Part shown: piece by piece, positions 32,753 through 43,461 of the stretch
How the letters are laid out: each line of letters begins with the position of its first letter
Position numbering within the stretch: position 1 is the first letter of the stretch
The notes under the pieces: model-generated
What the model was told of the DNA's origin: nothing
Database searches by the model: none
Seen by the model: the letters and a program-made list of their open reading frames with translations, nothing else
From: Melastoma dodecandrum
Taxonomy: Eukaryota; Streptophyta; Magnoliopsida; Myrtales; Melastomataceae
Reading direction: 5' to 3'
Length of the DNA: 64,000 bases
Assembly (NCBI GenBank): GCA_029817715.1
Contig: JARUPY010000137.1
Coordinates: forward strand, 1-64,000
Position numbers and translations under genes: made by a program

Positions 32753-35697
32753 TTACAAGTCTAGACTCCATAACCCGCCAACTTCTCTAAAATCGAGGAC
32801 AAGGGATTTACGAGCTCGTCGCTTCGCGTTCACCTTGTTTCGCTGGGCATAAAGGTCGACGACCTTTTCTCTATCCTTCTCAGCGTTGGCCTCCAACTCC
32901 TCGATTTCTTGAGTATTGATCGACGCAAGCTGCCGAGTCAGGTCATTCTTCAGGTTCGTATAGAACTCTATCTGTCTCTCTGCCTCGGTCAGCTTCTCTT
33001 GCACATCGACCAAATGTTGGCGGGCGTCCTGTGCAGCTTTAGAGGCCTGCCCTCGAGCTTCATTGATCGACTGAATCTTCGAGTCGGTCAAGTCGTAGGC
33101 GAGCAGGTCGGCGTAGTAATCCCTCCAGCGGGTCCAATACGTCGACCTGAAACTCTTGCAGGCCCCCAGTATTTCGTCCGTAACCCGAGGGGATGTCTCG
33201 ATCTCCTTCAGCAGCTTCTGCATCCTCCTAAACTCGTCGACGTTTAAGGGGTCAATGAGCAGAAGTTGGCAGAATTCTTCGATGTCCTGGTGAAGCTTCA
33301 CCCATGGGTCGCTAGTCGAGGTCGCTGCAGCAGGACCCTGCAGAATAAGAAATGAAATGTTGCTAAGACACAACACCCCGAAAAGTCGACACATCCATGC
33401 GATCGAATACCTACCTCTGAAGGTAGTAAATCCTCAGAACTTTCGCCCGAAGAAGTGGAGGGAGTAGGAGCCTTCTTGCGACCAGCAGTCGTCTTCACTC
33501 TCTTCGGACGAACCTGTGAAGTGTCGCGGTTAGAATCGCGATAACAACGCCATGCCTCGTGTGAAAGAAGAACACATACCATTGGTGGTGCAGGAGTGGG
33601 GACTGAGGAAGAAGGAACGCCTTGTTCTTCCTCCTCTCGCATCGGCTGAGGTGGTGCCCCCTCTCGCGTCGACTGAATCGAAGGATCGACTAGAACCATA
33701 GTGGTTCCTTCTTGTAGCAAGACTTCAGGAGCCTGCTCTTCCTAGGGTAGAGTGTAATAAAACTAAAGTTCATATATGAACTAGAGTAATATATCCTAGC
33801 AGGGAGTCGAGCTCACCTCGACGGTTGAGGCCGTTGCACCCGTCTCGACTACAACCGGAGTAGGCTGGTCACCACCTCCGGTTGACGCTTCGCCCTAAGC
33901 AATATAGTGCGGGTTAGATACAGAAGCTCAAGATGAATTAGAACCAGTAGAGTCATACCTCTGTAGTCGCTCCTCGAGCGATACCGACCGTCACTAAGGT
34001 CGCAGGCACCGCAGCAGATGATGAACTCACTGGGGCCACCGCTGCTAGCGACCTCGAAGAAGAAGTCGCCGCTACGGTAGTCGGCGACTTGGGAAGAGGG
34101 GCCGCCACTGAGGCTGGTACCTTCACCAGTTTCCTCCTCTGGGATAGAGGCACCTCTTCAAGATCTCCTGCCTCGATCGCCTTGCGCTTTGGAGCGCTTT
34201 TAGGTCGAGCCTTGCTGTTGAGCAAGTCGAGCCTTGGAGACCTCCAAGAAATGCATCAAAGCCCGCAGCTCTTCATAAGTAGTCGACCACAGCACAGTGA
34301 AGAATTGCGTGGCGAAACAGGCAGAAGTACCAGATGGGAATTCTATCTGGGAGAGCTGCGCCTTGCTGTTGAGCAAGTCGAGGGTCTTCGGGGAGATCGG
34401 CTTGCACGAAATTCTCTTCATCCTATCCCCGCACAAGCCACCGGTAGGGTCAGCAAGTGGAACCGCTACGCCCTGGATGAACCCAAACTGCCTTGCACAC
34501 AGCTGAGGGTTATAGGCTTCAAAGGTCAGGTAGCCGTCGAAGATGACTGGTAGGTCCCTGCGGGTCAATACCCCATTCCAGAAGCCACGAGCAGCTTGAA
34601 GCTTAATTTTCCTGAGCAAATGTCTTGCCGCCTGGAAAGGGTGCCCAGTTGCGTCGATCTGCCCTGCCGAAGTCGACGATGTGCTTCATGTGGCCAGTGA
34701 CCGATGTCATAAGCCATTGATCCTTCCGCTGGCAGCACTGCTCCAAGATGGTCTCCCCATAATAGGCCGACTCGAGGGGCGAAGCAGGGCCCTTGAACCC
34801 AGTCAATCCTGGCATCCACATAGCCGACCAGAGGTGAACTAACCAGAGCAATCCTCCTGCTGGATGTTTTGGAAACGGCTTGATCTAAGTCGTCGCTCTG
34901 TCCAGATCATGGTAAAGAAGACCCAAAATGAAGGGGCCCCAAGAGATTTCTTCATTGGTCTCCCTCAGAAAGTTGGCCACTGGATAAGAAGTGTGGCTGA
35001 CCTTCTTCCCTGGGAAGCAATAGACAAACTTGCTTAACCAAGTGCTGAGGAACTCGACCTCTTCCCGGGCGCCAAAGCACTCGGTCGACAACTTCTCATC
35101 TGGCTCTTTGCCTACTGAGGCCATTTTTAAGTGCCTGCTTACCACCTCCATGTACTGAAGGGCGCCCTTGGGATTAATATCGCCTGCCAGGGAGTATTGG
35201 CGAACAGGGAGGCTATTGACTTTGCACCTGGCCAAAATCTTCACATCTGCCAATGTAATAGACATGGGACCCTCCGGGAAATAGAAGCAATTGACTGAGG
35301 AATTCCAGAAAGGCAGCATAGCCGAGCAGACTCTAGGATCACAGTTCTTGTCTGCCACGGACATCCTAAAGAACCTCAGAATCTTCTGACTCCTAAACCT
35401 CTCTGTGAAGTGCTCCTCCCACATCTCGAGCCATTCCACCATCTCAGATTTAGACGAAGAAGGAAAACACAGGAAGGATCCCTGACCTTCCCAGTTGAGG
35501 GGATCGACAAAGTTGGGATGGCAGATCGGGATGGGCTTCTCGGTGACGAGATAGTTGAGCGGCACTGTCCCCGGGAAAAGACGCTCCGGCAGGATAGGTC
35601 CGAGGGTGACGCCCGATCCCTGATCCTCTGTGACCGGAATGGGTCCGGTTGGCCCCGCACGCTGATTATGGACCTCGAAAGCCTTGAAAGTCGACAT
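32753..35697 (-). CDS. Antisense plant-mobile-domain gene carried by the Tat element, interrupted
   Basis: Five minus-strand exons with GT-AG borders, all phase 0: 33959-35697, 33817-33894, 33580-33741, 33415-33513 and 32753-33337. Exon 1 starts at MSTFKAFEV and resembles the plant mobile domain (aminotransferase-like PMD): W-SSVNCFYFPEGPMSITLADV, FLSTWLSKFVYCFPGKKV, GPFILGLLYHDL, later FEAYNPQLCARQFGF. Exons 2-4 encode a low-complexity Pro/Glu/Ser linker. Exon 5 encodes a long coiled coil (QASKAAQDARQHLVDVQEKL, then EELEANAEKDREKV). Antisense extra ORFs between integrase and 3' LTR are reported for Tat elements. Here exon 1 has a TAG at 34885-34887 in otherwise continuous frame, a one-base shift near 34640 and another near 34205. 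So the gene is damaged in this copy. Host PMD proteins (MAIN, MAIL1) act in transposon silencing; any such role here is speculative. Confidence 0.8.
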
Positions 35698-35830
35698 CTT
35701 TTTAAGGATCGGAAGAGTGTTAAGGAGGGAGACGAAGAGTTTTCCGGGAAGCGAGGGTTTCTAGTTTCTTGGAGAAGATGAAGAAGTGTTGAGCAAGGAA
35801 GAAAAGTGCGGGAAAAGGACGATGACTCTC

Positions 35831-35841
35831 CTTTATATATA
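35831..35841 (-). promoter_or_regulatory. Antisense TATA box for the plant-mobile-domain gene
   Basis: On the minus strand the sequence is TATATATAAAG, about 135 bases before the ATG at 35697. That spacing suits a TATA box plus a leader of about 100 bases. It lies outside the LTR, so the antisense gene has its own core promoter. Confidence 0.6.
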
Positions 35842-35881
35842 GGGTATGATTTCTGCTGAGTCGGCATAGCCAACCCAGCAT

Positions 35882-35892
35882 AAAAGGGGGGG
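35882..35892 (+). other. Polypurine tract
   Basis: AAAAGGGGGGG, ending four bases before the 3' LTR. It is the expected plus-strand primer for reverse transcription. Confidence 0.88.
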
Positions 35893-35896
35893 CTTA

Positions 35897-36880
35897 TGTT
35901 GACATGGCAATTAATTTTGGGCCTGGGTTTAGAACAGAAACCCAGTATTCCCTCAAGGCACACTCCGAGTCGGCCCAAGACGTAGTCGTCTAGGCCGACT
36001 CACGACGAAATCGACTAGGTCGATTTATGACAAAGTCGATTAGGTCGACTTATAAACGGGGTCGACTAGGTCGACTCACGATGAAGGAACATGGTGATCA
36101 AAGCCAATCAAGATGACTCAACAGTAGCTAGGTCTACTAGTAGAGTCGAATCGACGGAATCCTGGATAAAGTCGACCAAGTCGATCGCAGTCCGTACAGA
36201 TCGGTCAAGTCGACGAGGTCGGAATAAATTTATTCATTTTCAATCACGTTTGCTAAAGATCGTAACTGATCTTAAATATCCAGGAACGTGATCCCATATA
36301 TCAAGGGGGTTGTTGAGACACCCCCACGACATTAGGGATCACGATCTATAACACGATCTGTAAAAAGATTTATCTGTTACTCGTTAATCGCATACAAATC
36401 CTCTATAAATAGCAGAGGGATTTTTCAAAACAGGGTACGACCACACGCAGCCAAAACACTGAAGTTTGTTCGTCAATCTTAGGAAATTAGACACCTCGAC
36501 CCGGTTCATCGGTCAACTCCCTTTCCACCAGCAGAGTGAGCTCGTAGGGCCTTTGCCGTCAACCCCCGCCAGCGACACCACCGACGGAGTGAGCTCGTAG
36601 GGCCTTCGTCACAACTCTCCGCCAGCGACCACCACCGACGGAGCGAGCTTCCAAGGCCTTCGTCACGCGTTCTCCGCCGCTACAAGATCCTACGTCGTCA
36701 CCATCGTGTCCCTTTTTCCTTTTAATGGCTGTAAGCCCTTTTCTTTTAATGTTCTGAAGATTGTAAGACTTGCATTATTTTTTGTATAAAGTTAGTGCAT
36801 CTTCTTACTGGCGACCACAATACTACTACTGTGAGTCCTTTGCCAAATATTTCCGACGTGTTCCATTCTGTGCGCGAACA
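35897..36880 (+). repeat. 3' LTR of the Tat element
   Basis: 984 bp and collinear with 24195-25178. Two differences seen by eye: G at 35959 where the 5' LTR has T, and T at 36477 where it has C. It carries the same internal repeats and TATA box. Confidence 0.96.
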
Positions 36881-36885
36881 GGGAG
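36881..36885. repeat. Right target-site duplication of the Tat element
   Basis: GGGAG, identical to 24190-24194, fixing the right boundary of the insertion. Confidence 0.93.
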
Positions 36886-37420
36886 GTAAGTCATCGACAT
36901 AACCTTCTTGGACAAAGTTGGTTATGGTGGTGGAAGAAACCACGACAAAGACATAAATGGGTTTGATAGCAATTATAACTCTGTCGCAGCTGATGTCAGT
37001 TGCCACGGCGGCTTTACCGACGGGAGCAACTTCTCGGGTAGTGGACTGAATAGAGGATTCGTGATGAGATTCAGTGCAGGTGAACGACAATCCGATCATA
37101 ATTCTAAACGATGACGACGAGCCCAACAACTTATGGTGCAGACAACGACTGTTTCAGGATGAGGCGATGTGGATGGACGTTGACGATTGTAACAATTTCC
37201 GAATTTCCTCCTTAGGGACAAGATGGTTGTTAAGGAGGAGAGTATTATTATGTAACAGGAGGGTAGGAGTCGATTGCTTACGCGGGTTGTCAGATTTTAG
37301 GGAATGAATAGTTTCGACCGTCTTGGTTTGATTTTCGAGCGTCTTGACTTGGAGCATAATTTGATTTGCTACCATTACGGTAAATTGAGTCTAGCCCTAA
37401 CCCGATACAATGAACATGGT
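36886..37420 (-). mobile_element. Old gypsy gag-region remnant
   Basis: On the minus strand a frame begins MVANQIMLQVKTLENQ at 37375 and continues through LVPKEEIRKLL, the style of a plant gypsy gag start. It then decays into broken frames toward 36890. Part of it is repeated in diverged form at 23300-23400, on the other side of the Tat insertion. Confidence 0.5.
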
Positions 37421-38895
37421 TCACGGACATAATCAAGAACGTTGAAAACATTCTAGACATAGCCGAAGAGAATACAGATACACCTTCTGCAGCAATGTTT
37501 TGCAAAGATTTTGACAAGTTGTCCTACTTTCTGCTCAAAGGTCTGGATTTGGTGAGGACATGGACGCCTACCTGTTTACACGTGACGGGGATGAGCTTTC
37601 TTAACAAGACAAGGATCAGGAAGTTGATATGGTTATAAAATGTTAGGTTGGTGAAAGTAGCTTCTTTCGGCCAACATGGGTGGGCCTCTACTGCAGTCAG
37701 GTACAAGTCAGCCTGCACACTAAAATAAAAAGATTTTTATCAGAGACAATGCAAATGACAACACTAAATATTATTGCTTATCATGCAAGGAATTACAGAC
37801 ATGGAGATATCTCAGTTAAGTCGAGTAAGGCTACATGCTAACCATGTCCCTGCTACATTATCTGCAGAAGACAGCAGAGGGGAGAAATATAGAACTTGGT
37901 TTTGCCTGAAAGTCTAAATCGGTTGTCAAGGACCAACAGACTGCTGTTGGAAAACCATAACTAACTCCATCTGATTGTTCTTTATTACTTGTTTTAGTGA
38001 AGGAAGATGGGCTGATATAAAGTTCAGTGTCAGCCATGTGCAGAAAGAGAAAAGAAGAAGCGCACTATGAATGAATGACGTGAGCACCTCATCCTGTCTA
38101 AACAAATGGATTCGGTTTGGCATCACAAAAGTAAAATTTCCAGCACATAAAGCAATAAGTTGATGATCCCAACTAGTGTAAGCCAGTTAGTTCTTTGTAA
38201 ACAGGTTTGTTGCCGAAGAAAAGTTATATACTTTTCAAAACTCTATCCTTTCATGGTAGAGTGATCCACAAATCAAAAGAAGTTGCGGATGCACCCAATG
38301 CCAAGGATTTATCTTAAAACAGAGCAAACTCAACAATTAGGACCGCATTATATTCCTCGTGAGATCTGCCAAAATTCTCTTGAAGAACTAAGAATTGAGA
38401 AATATCTAGATGGAATAGACACCAACTACTTATTCACGGCTTTAGGAATTCATGAAGGGCCAAATGCAATAAATGAAAAAAAAAAGCAAAACAGGAAGGG
38501 GGCATCTCTTCTCTACAACAGTATAGATGCATCCTGACGTGAAACCTACATGGCGGGTCTTGAACAAGTAAGGTACATGGGACTAGATCAGACCGGGAAA
38601 GTTAGCCAACCCTCTTTTTCCAAAAGTAAGGCTGCATGTTCATTCTCTCCTGAAGGAAGGGTTCCTCCAATATGCTCTAGGTCTAGTGAATATGCATTCA
38701 ACTTTATGCTGTTTAATGATCAATAGATGAGTCATGCACACAGAAGAGTGAGGCTCACACAACCGCCAACATAACTTTTCCAAGTATATAAAGCTTGGGC
38801 ATGGCTAAGATTGAAAACAAGCATCCCCCGTTGACACCTATCAGAATATCCTACTAATATTACCAAAGAGAACTGTACATTCAGGAACATCAAGG
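37421..38895. other. Intergenic region upstream of the GEM-like gene
   Basis: About 1.5 kb with no recognisable exon or element. It should contain the promoter of the gene starting at 38896, but I see no distinct motif to mark. Confidence 0.45.
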
Positions 38896-39813
38896 ATGGC
38901 TACTCACCTTCAGAAGTACGCGAGAAGGATTCCAGTCATCTCGGCAGCCGGCATGAATGAAAATTCGACGAACTGGATTGTGGCATCCCAGAATGGCTGT
39001 AGGCGACCTGATCATTTTCATTACCAGCTGGAAAATATGCCCAACGGTTCTAAGACCTGCAACTTTCTCGCTAAAAGTGCAGGAAGAGCAGAAAGGAAAG
39101 CCGATGTACTAGCCGGAGTCCGAGAGCATGGTAAGTTTCCATTTCCGCCTCCTTAAAAGCTACATCTCATTCCTTATATAAAAAAACTACACTTCATTGT
39201 AGATGAACAGGCGACAGTTATTTATGTGTGATTTGCAATTTTGAAAATGCAGTAAGACTGAGTCCTAAAATAACAGAAGCTGTGAAGGGAAAGCTGAGTT
39301 TGGGGGCCAGAATTCTTCAAGTTGGAGGAATGGAGAAGGTTTTCAAGCTTCTGTTTGGGACAAGTAAAAAAGAGAGGCTAATCAAGGCTTCACAATGTTA
39401 CCTATCAACAACAGCCGGTCCTATTGCAGGCCTTCTCTTCATCTCTACAGAACAGGTTGCGTTCTGCAGTGAGAGGTCGATGAAACTTTGCTGTCCGACA
39501 GGAGAGTCGGTTAAAATCAAGTATAAGGTAGCTGGGAGGAAAAAAGAACTCTCCTAATCTTTCTTCCATATTTCCATAATACCAAAGCAACCGATCATGT
39601 ACATAGCTAATATTCCACCAAACTTCTAAGCAGGTTGCAATCCCACTTTCAAGAATAGAGACAGCTGACCAAAGCGAGAATATGAAGAGACCAACACAAA
39701 AGTACATACAGATAATCACAGTGGATGGTTTTGAGTTTTGGTTTATGGGATTTTTAAATCATCAGAAGTCATTCAAGTGCCTCCAGGAGGTAGTTTCTCA
39801 AGTACAAATGTAG
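38896..39813 (+). CDS. GEM-like protein with GRAM domain
   Basis: Three exons, 38896-39130, 39253-39527 and 39634-39813, give an intact 229-residue protein. Splice sites are GT-AG and phases agree. The GRAM domain fills exons 2 and 3: VKGKLSLGARILQVGGMEKV, KASQCYLSTTAGPIAGLLFI, VAFCSERSMKL, IPLSRIE, KYIQIITVDGFEFWFMGFLN, and the end CLQEVVSQVQM. GRAM domains bind membrane lipids. GEM and GEM-like ABA-responsive proteins act in cell division, epidermal patterning and stress or hormone responses. The N-terminal 80 residues are not conserved with anything I recall. The start is the first Met in the exon that fits the splice phase. The gene is convergent with the F-box gene. Confidence 0.9.
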
Positions 39814-40412
39814 ACAAAGGAGAAGAAGTAGAAAGCACCACAAATTAGCAAAAATTGCAAAGAGAGCTTTGCAATCAACCACACAGTTAAATTGAGCCTT
39901 TGTATGATTTTTACTAGCTTTCCCATCAATGAACTGATATATTAGCATACTTTAAGAATTTTTCCTGGAATAAAATTATCACCACACTAAAGAAATTAAG
40001 ATATTCTCCATTTAGCATAACATAAAACATTTACAGCAAAATAAAGATACAAATACTTTACACGTTTAGGTGCCAAAACCTGATCAACATCTGACATTAA
40101 CTTCTATAGGAGCAGGCTTGCTAGTTACATGAAAAAAAAGATGAAAAAAGAAAAGCCACAGGAGATTCCTAGAGATCAGCACATTTAAATGAAGTCATCC
40201 TTCTGTGAGCTATAAGACCAGCATCCATCCTCCTTTAAGCCGATGTTTCCGGTTCAATTAGGGAAATCTGCAGCATACCTCCACAGAGTATCAGTGCAGA
40301 AGCTGAAGAGTAGCAATTACCATTAAACGAACTGGAATGCATCTCCTCTTAGAAATGCAGCTGAAACTTGAAGTTGCATACCAACATCCTACTGGATTGT
40401 GCTCAGATTTCC

Positions 40413-41769
40413 TCACAAAATGACATCGGGTTCACTCAAACTACCACAGAAATTTACTTTACAGAGTTCAGGAAACAGCAATCCAGCTTCATCACATGCA
40501 GCCTTAGAAATACGGGGACAAGACCTTACATCAAGATACTTTAAGAAGCTACATTTGGCCAAAATAAGGCCAACCGCCCTTACTGTCACATTGGGACAGT
40601 TGCCAACTTTCAGAAACTTCAGTTTCAACTGTTTTCCATCGCCATCTAGTACTTCAAAGGCAGCATCAGTCACGCCCTCACAACATCCAATGTCAAGAGC
40701 CTCCAAGTGCCCACACTGAGTGAGGATACACTTAAGAGAAGAGTCGGTTATATTCAAACACCAATCCATTCTTAAATACTTCAAGCTGTCTCCACATGCA
40801 GCAGCTAAGCATTTCAAAGGCTCATCCGAAACATCCCGGCATCCACCTATGATGAGATTTTCCAAATTTTTGCAATATTTGGCCAAAGAAAATATCGACT
40901 GATCTCCTGCTCTGTAGCAATCCAGCAGCTTTAAGGTCCTCAAAGAGAAGGAACAGCATTCAGCAACACGTGACACACCCAAATCACCTATATTACTGCA
41001 TTTGTTAATGTCCAAGAACTCAACTTTACGACAGCGATCTACCAGGTCCGAGATCCCTTGATCAGTGACATTGTTGCATCCTTGCAGACCAAGTTCCTTT
41101 AGTTTACGGCAATTGCGGGAAATAGAAAGTAATAGCTTATCGGTAACGAATCTACAACCCTCGAGGTACAATCTTTGCAAGTCTGGGCAACCTTCAGCAA
41201 CTGCTTCCAAGCCCAGATCCGTCAGCTTTCTGCAATAAGAAACGTCCAACGACTGCAGAAAGAAGAGATTCCCGCCGATGTCCCGCATCCCTACATCAGT
41301 TATTCCTGGAACCAACAAATAGCAGGCAATTAGAAGAATCGCAATTTAACAACGACCTGAAAAAATGGAATATTCTTCTGCTGAAGCACGCTTTATCGAG
41401 AGTTAAATCAATCCAATCGGTTCGGATAATACCTTTACAGTTGTTCAAGTTGAGAACTCTGAGCCCGGTGAAGCTGGATGCGATTACAGAGAGGTCTGAA
41501 TCCGTGACACCCGGGTAAAAGGACCGGGAAACCGACTGGGAGAGATCCAGCTCAACTAGGCGGGTGAACCGGGCGGCGATCCGGTAGAGCATGTGAGGGC
41601 CGGCACGGGCGAAGAGCTTCCGACGCTCGGAACTCTGGAGGTGGAGCCACCGCTTGCAGACGAGGCCAAAGACCTCCTTGTCCTTGTCGGAATCGAGCCT
41701 GGACAGGATGGACCGAAGCTCATCGTCTGTAAGGATCTCGTTGATGCAGATCGGAGGTGTGCCGGCCAT
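40413..41769 (-). CDS. F-box/LRR-repeat protein, likely SCF substrate receptor
   Basis: Two exons, 41433-41769 and 40413-41305, encode an intact 409-residue protein. An F-box-like start (ILTDDELRSILSRLDSDKDK then VCKRWLHLQS) is followed by about twelve cysteine-type leucine-rich repeats of the RNI class (LDVSYCRKLTDLGLEAVAEG, LGLQGCNNVTDQGISDL, LDINKCSNIGDLGVSRV, MDWCLNITDSSL, LDIGCCEGVTDAAF). The end is KVNFCGSLSEPDVIL. Such proteins recruit targets to an SCF ubiquitin ligase through the LRR surface. It closely resembles the Arabidopsis RNI-like gene At5g23340 as I recall it. The target is unknown. The Met at 41769 is the only in-frame start before the F-box. Confidence 0.92.
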
Positions 41770-41824
41770 GGTGGCTTAGCTTTCGGGGGGGTGCGATCGA
41801 AATGGGGATTAGGGATTTAGTAGT

Positions 41825-43461
41825 GATTTTAAAGCCGGGGAGAAAGTGCCAGATCATTTTCTTTTATTACAACCTTAAAAATCTACTCTATCATTTTGCC
41901 TACTTGTAATAAAAAAATGCCTGTTTTGTTTTAATTCGTCGTATGTCAATTCATCGATACGCATCACTTAATCATTTTAAGTTTTAGTTGATACGTCAAT
42001 TCGTTTAAAATTCATTAACACGGCTGACGTGAACACTCGTGAACCGGACGTTACACGTGTTACGTTTGGACGTATTATTTTCAAGGTTAATCTAAAGTTG
42101 GTCTTCAAAATATTGGTAAAACATCGATTTATTCTTTAACTTTGAGATAATTTTTTGTTATTTTTAATTTAGTTTGTTAATAATTTTGTCATTAACTTTT
42201 TTTTTTATATTAATTTTGATTAATTTTAAATTTTATCGTACGAAAGTCAAAAGGCTTTAATAGACAAATACATGTCAGACTTTATTAAGCTCTCTTATTT
42301 GGCTTTCGTCGGACGAAATTTAAAATTTGTCAAAATTAATATAAAAATGACGATAAAATTATATAGCAAACTAAATTAACGACAAAACATAAAGTCAATC
42401 AAAGTTAACACTATAAATGTATATTTTGCCGAAAAGATTTGATAAATATGTTTCGAACCGCTCAAATTACTTGTTTTTTCATAAAATATTTTTCTTAACA
42501 TTGAAGGAAATACGAATTTGATGAATCTATTTTGTGAGATATTCTAAGAACTAACGTCGTATGACAAAGCTAACCGATCTTTTACCCGAGGTCTCTTGGA
42601 ATCTAGTGATGAAATGAGAAATAACAAGTTAATGTAGGAAATAAATGGTAACATGTATTCGCTTGAGTTGTAGATCCTTGAATATGATCTTCTCAAGTGC
42701 TACCAATACTTAATAAAAAACGATTATTCAGTTGGTCAGTTTTTAGGAATTCCAAAGGAATTACAGAAACAATTGTATTGGTAAGATAATGAAATCGACA
42801 TGGAGATCATCTTTTGTTATGCATTATCATTGAACCATGCTCCTTACCAAAAACCTTGCTAAATTATTTTGAAGTCATAGTAGAACAATACGAGGAGTTA
42901 TTAATGTCTGTCTACAAAGGAATATATACAGACTAATTCCGAAATTCCATAGGAAATCAAACAAAGCTTAAGTGAGGAAGGGCCAAGAAGTCTGCTAATA
43001 GAGGGGCAGATAAAGAGCCCAAAGATCTTAACAAGCTATTGAAATGTGAATGACTCCCTTCTAGAAGGACCATAATCTGATGATGCTTCTATAGTTGCTC
43101 TTCTTCTACTAATCTCTCGATGCTTCTGCTAACCCATGTTTTTACGTAGTGGTTACTTAAATTGTTGGTGTCTCGAGAACCCATTGCTCGCTGTACTATA
43201 TAAAGATAGGTACAAAATGAAGATGATGAGATCAGTGTGATATTTCATTGCCTCGATAACGTTGTTGTAAATTCTTTATTTGTAAGAAAAACATCGCATG
43301 AGCTTAACGTGTTGTTGCCATAAGAAACCAAACATCCTGACGTTATCATCCGTCTGTCAAACGCTTTTACCCTGGATGTGATGAATATTTAAGCTGGAAT
43401 AAACAAAAACAAGACAAACAAAATGTGGGGAAAAAATCATTTTAATTCCAGCAGGGAATTA
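41825..43461. other. AT-rich intergenic region with a foldback element
   Basis: No gene is seen between the F-box gene promoter and the stop of the FAD synthetase gene. The clearest structure is the inverted repeat at 42118-42430. The rest is AT-rich and lacks coding signal. Confidence 0.5.
42118..42430. mobile_element. Foldback / MITE-like element
   Basis: The left arm (42118-42257) and the reverse complement of the right arm (42294-42430) match over well over 100 bases with modest differences, leaving a loop of about 40 bases centred near 42275. Shared pieces include TTAATTTAGTTTG, ATATTAATTTTGA and CGAAAG-CAA. It has no coding sequence. The RNA would form a long hairpin, so it is also a possible small-RNA source. 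Confidence 0.75.

Larger units (their letters stand above)
24195..36880 (+). mobile_element. Tat-lineage Ty3/gypsy LTR retrotransposon, young, near-complete
   Basis: A 12,686-bp element with two 984-bp LTRs (TG...CA), a 5-bp target duplication (GGGAG), a primer binding site, a polypurine tract, gag-pro, reverse transcriptase with its own RNase H, a second archaeal-type RNase H, and integrase without a chromodomain. The double RNase H is diagnostic of the Tat clade (Ogre, TatI-III, Retand). Between integrase and the 3' LTR lies about 3 kb with an antisense multi-exon gene encoding a plant mobile domain. By eye the two LTRs differ at only two positions (24257/35959 and 24775/36477), so the insertion is recent. 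Frame problems: gag-pro and pol are in different frames, pol has one extra base near 30702, and the antisense gene has a stop and frame shifts. The copy is therefore probably not autonomous now. It inserted into DNA already full of older gypsy fragments. Confidence 0.95.

Noticed and set aside
35376..35978. 200-codon minus-strand frame overlapping the 3' LTR border
   Set aside because: It overlaps the PMD exon in another frame and runs through the promoter; no homology.
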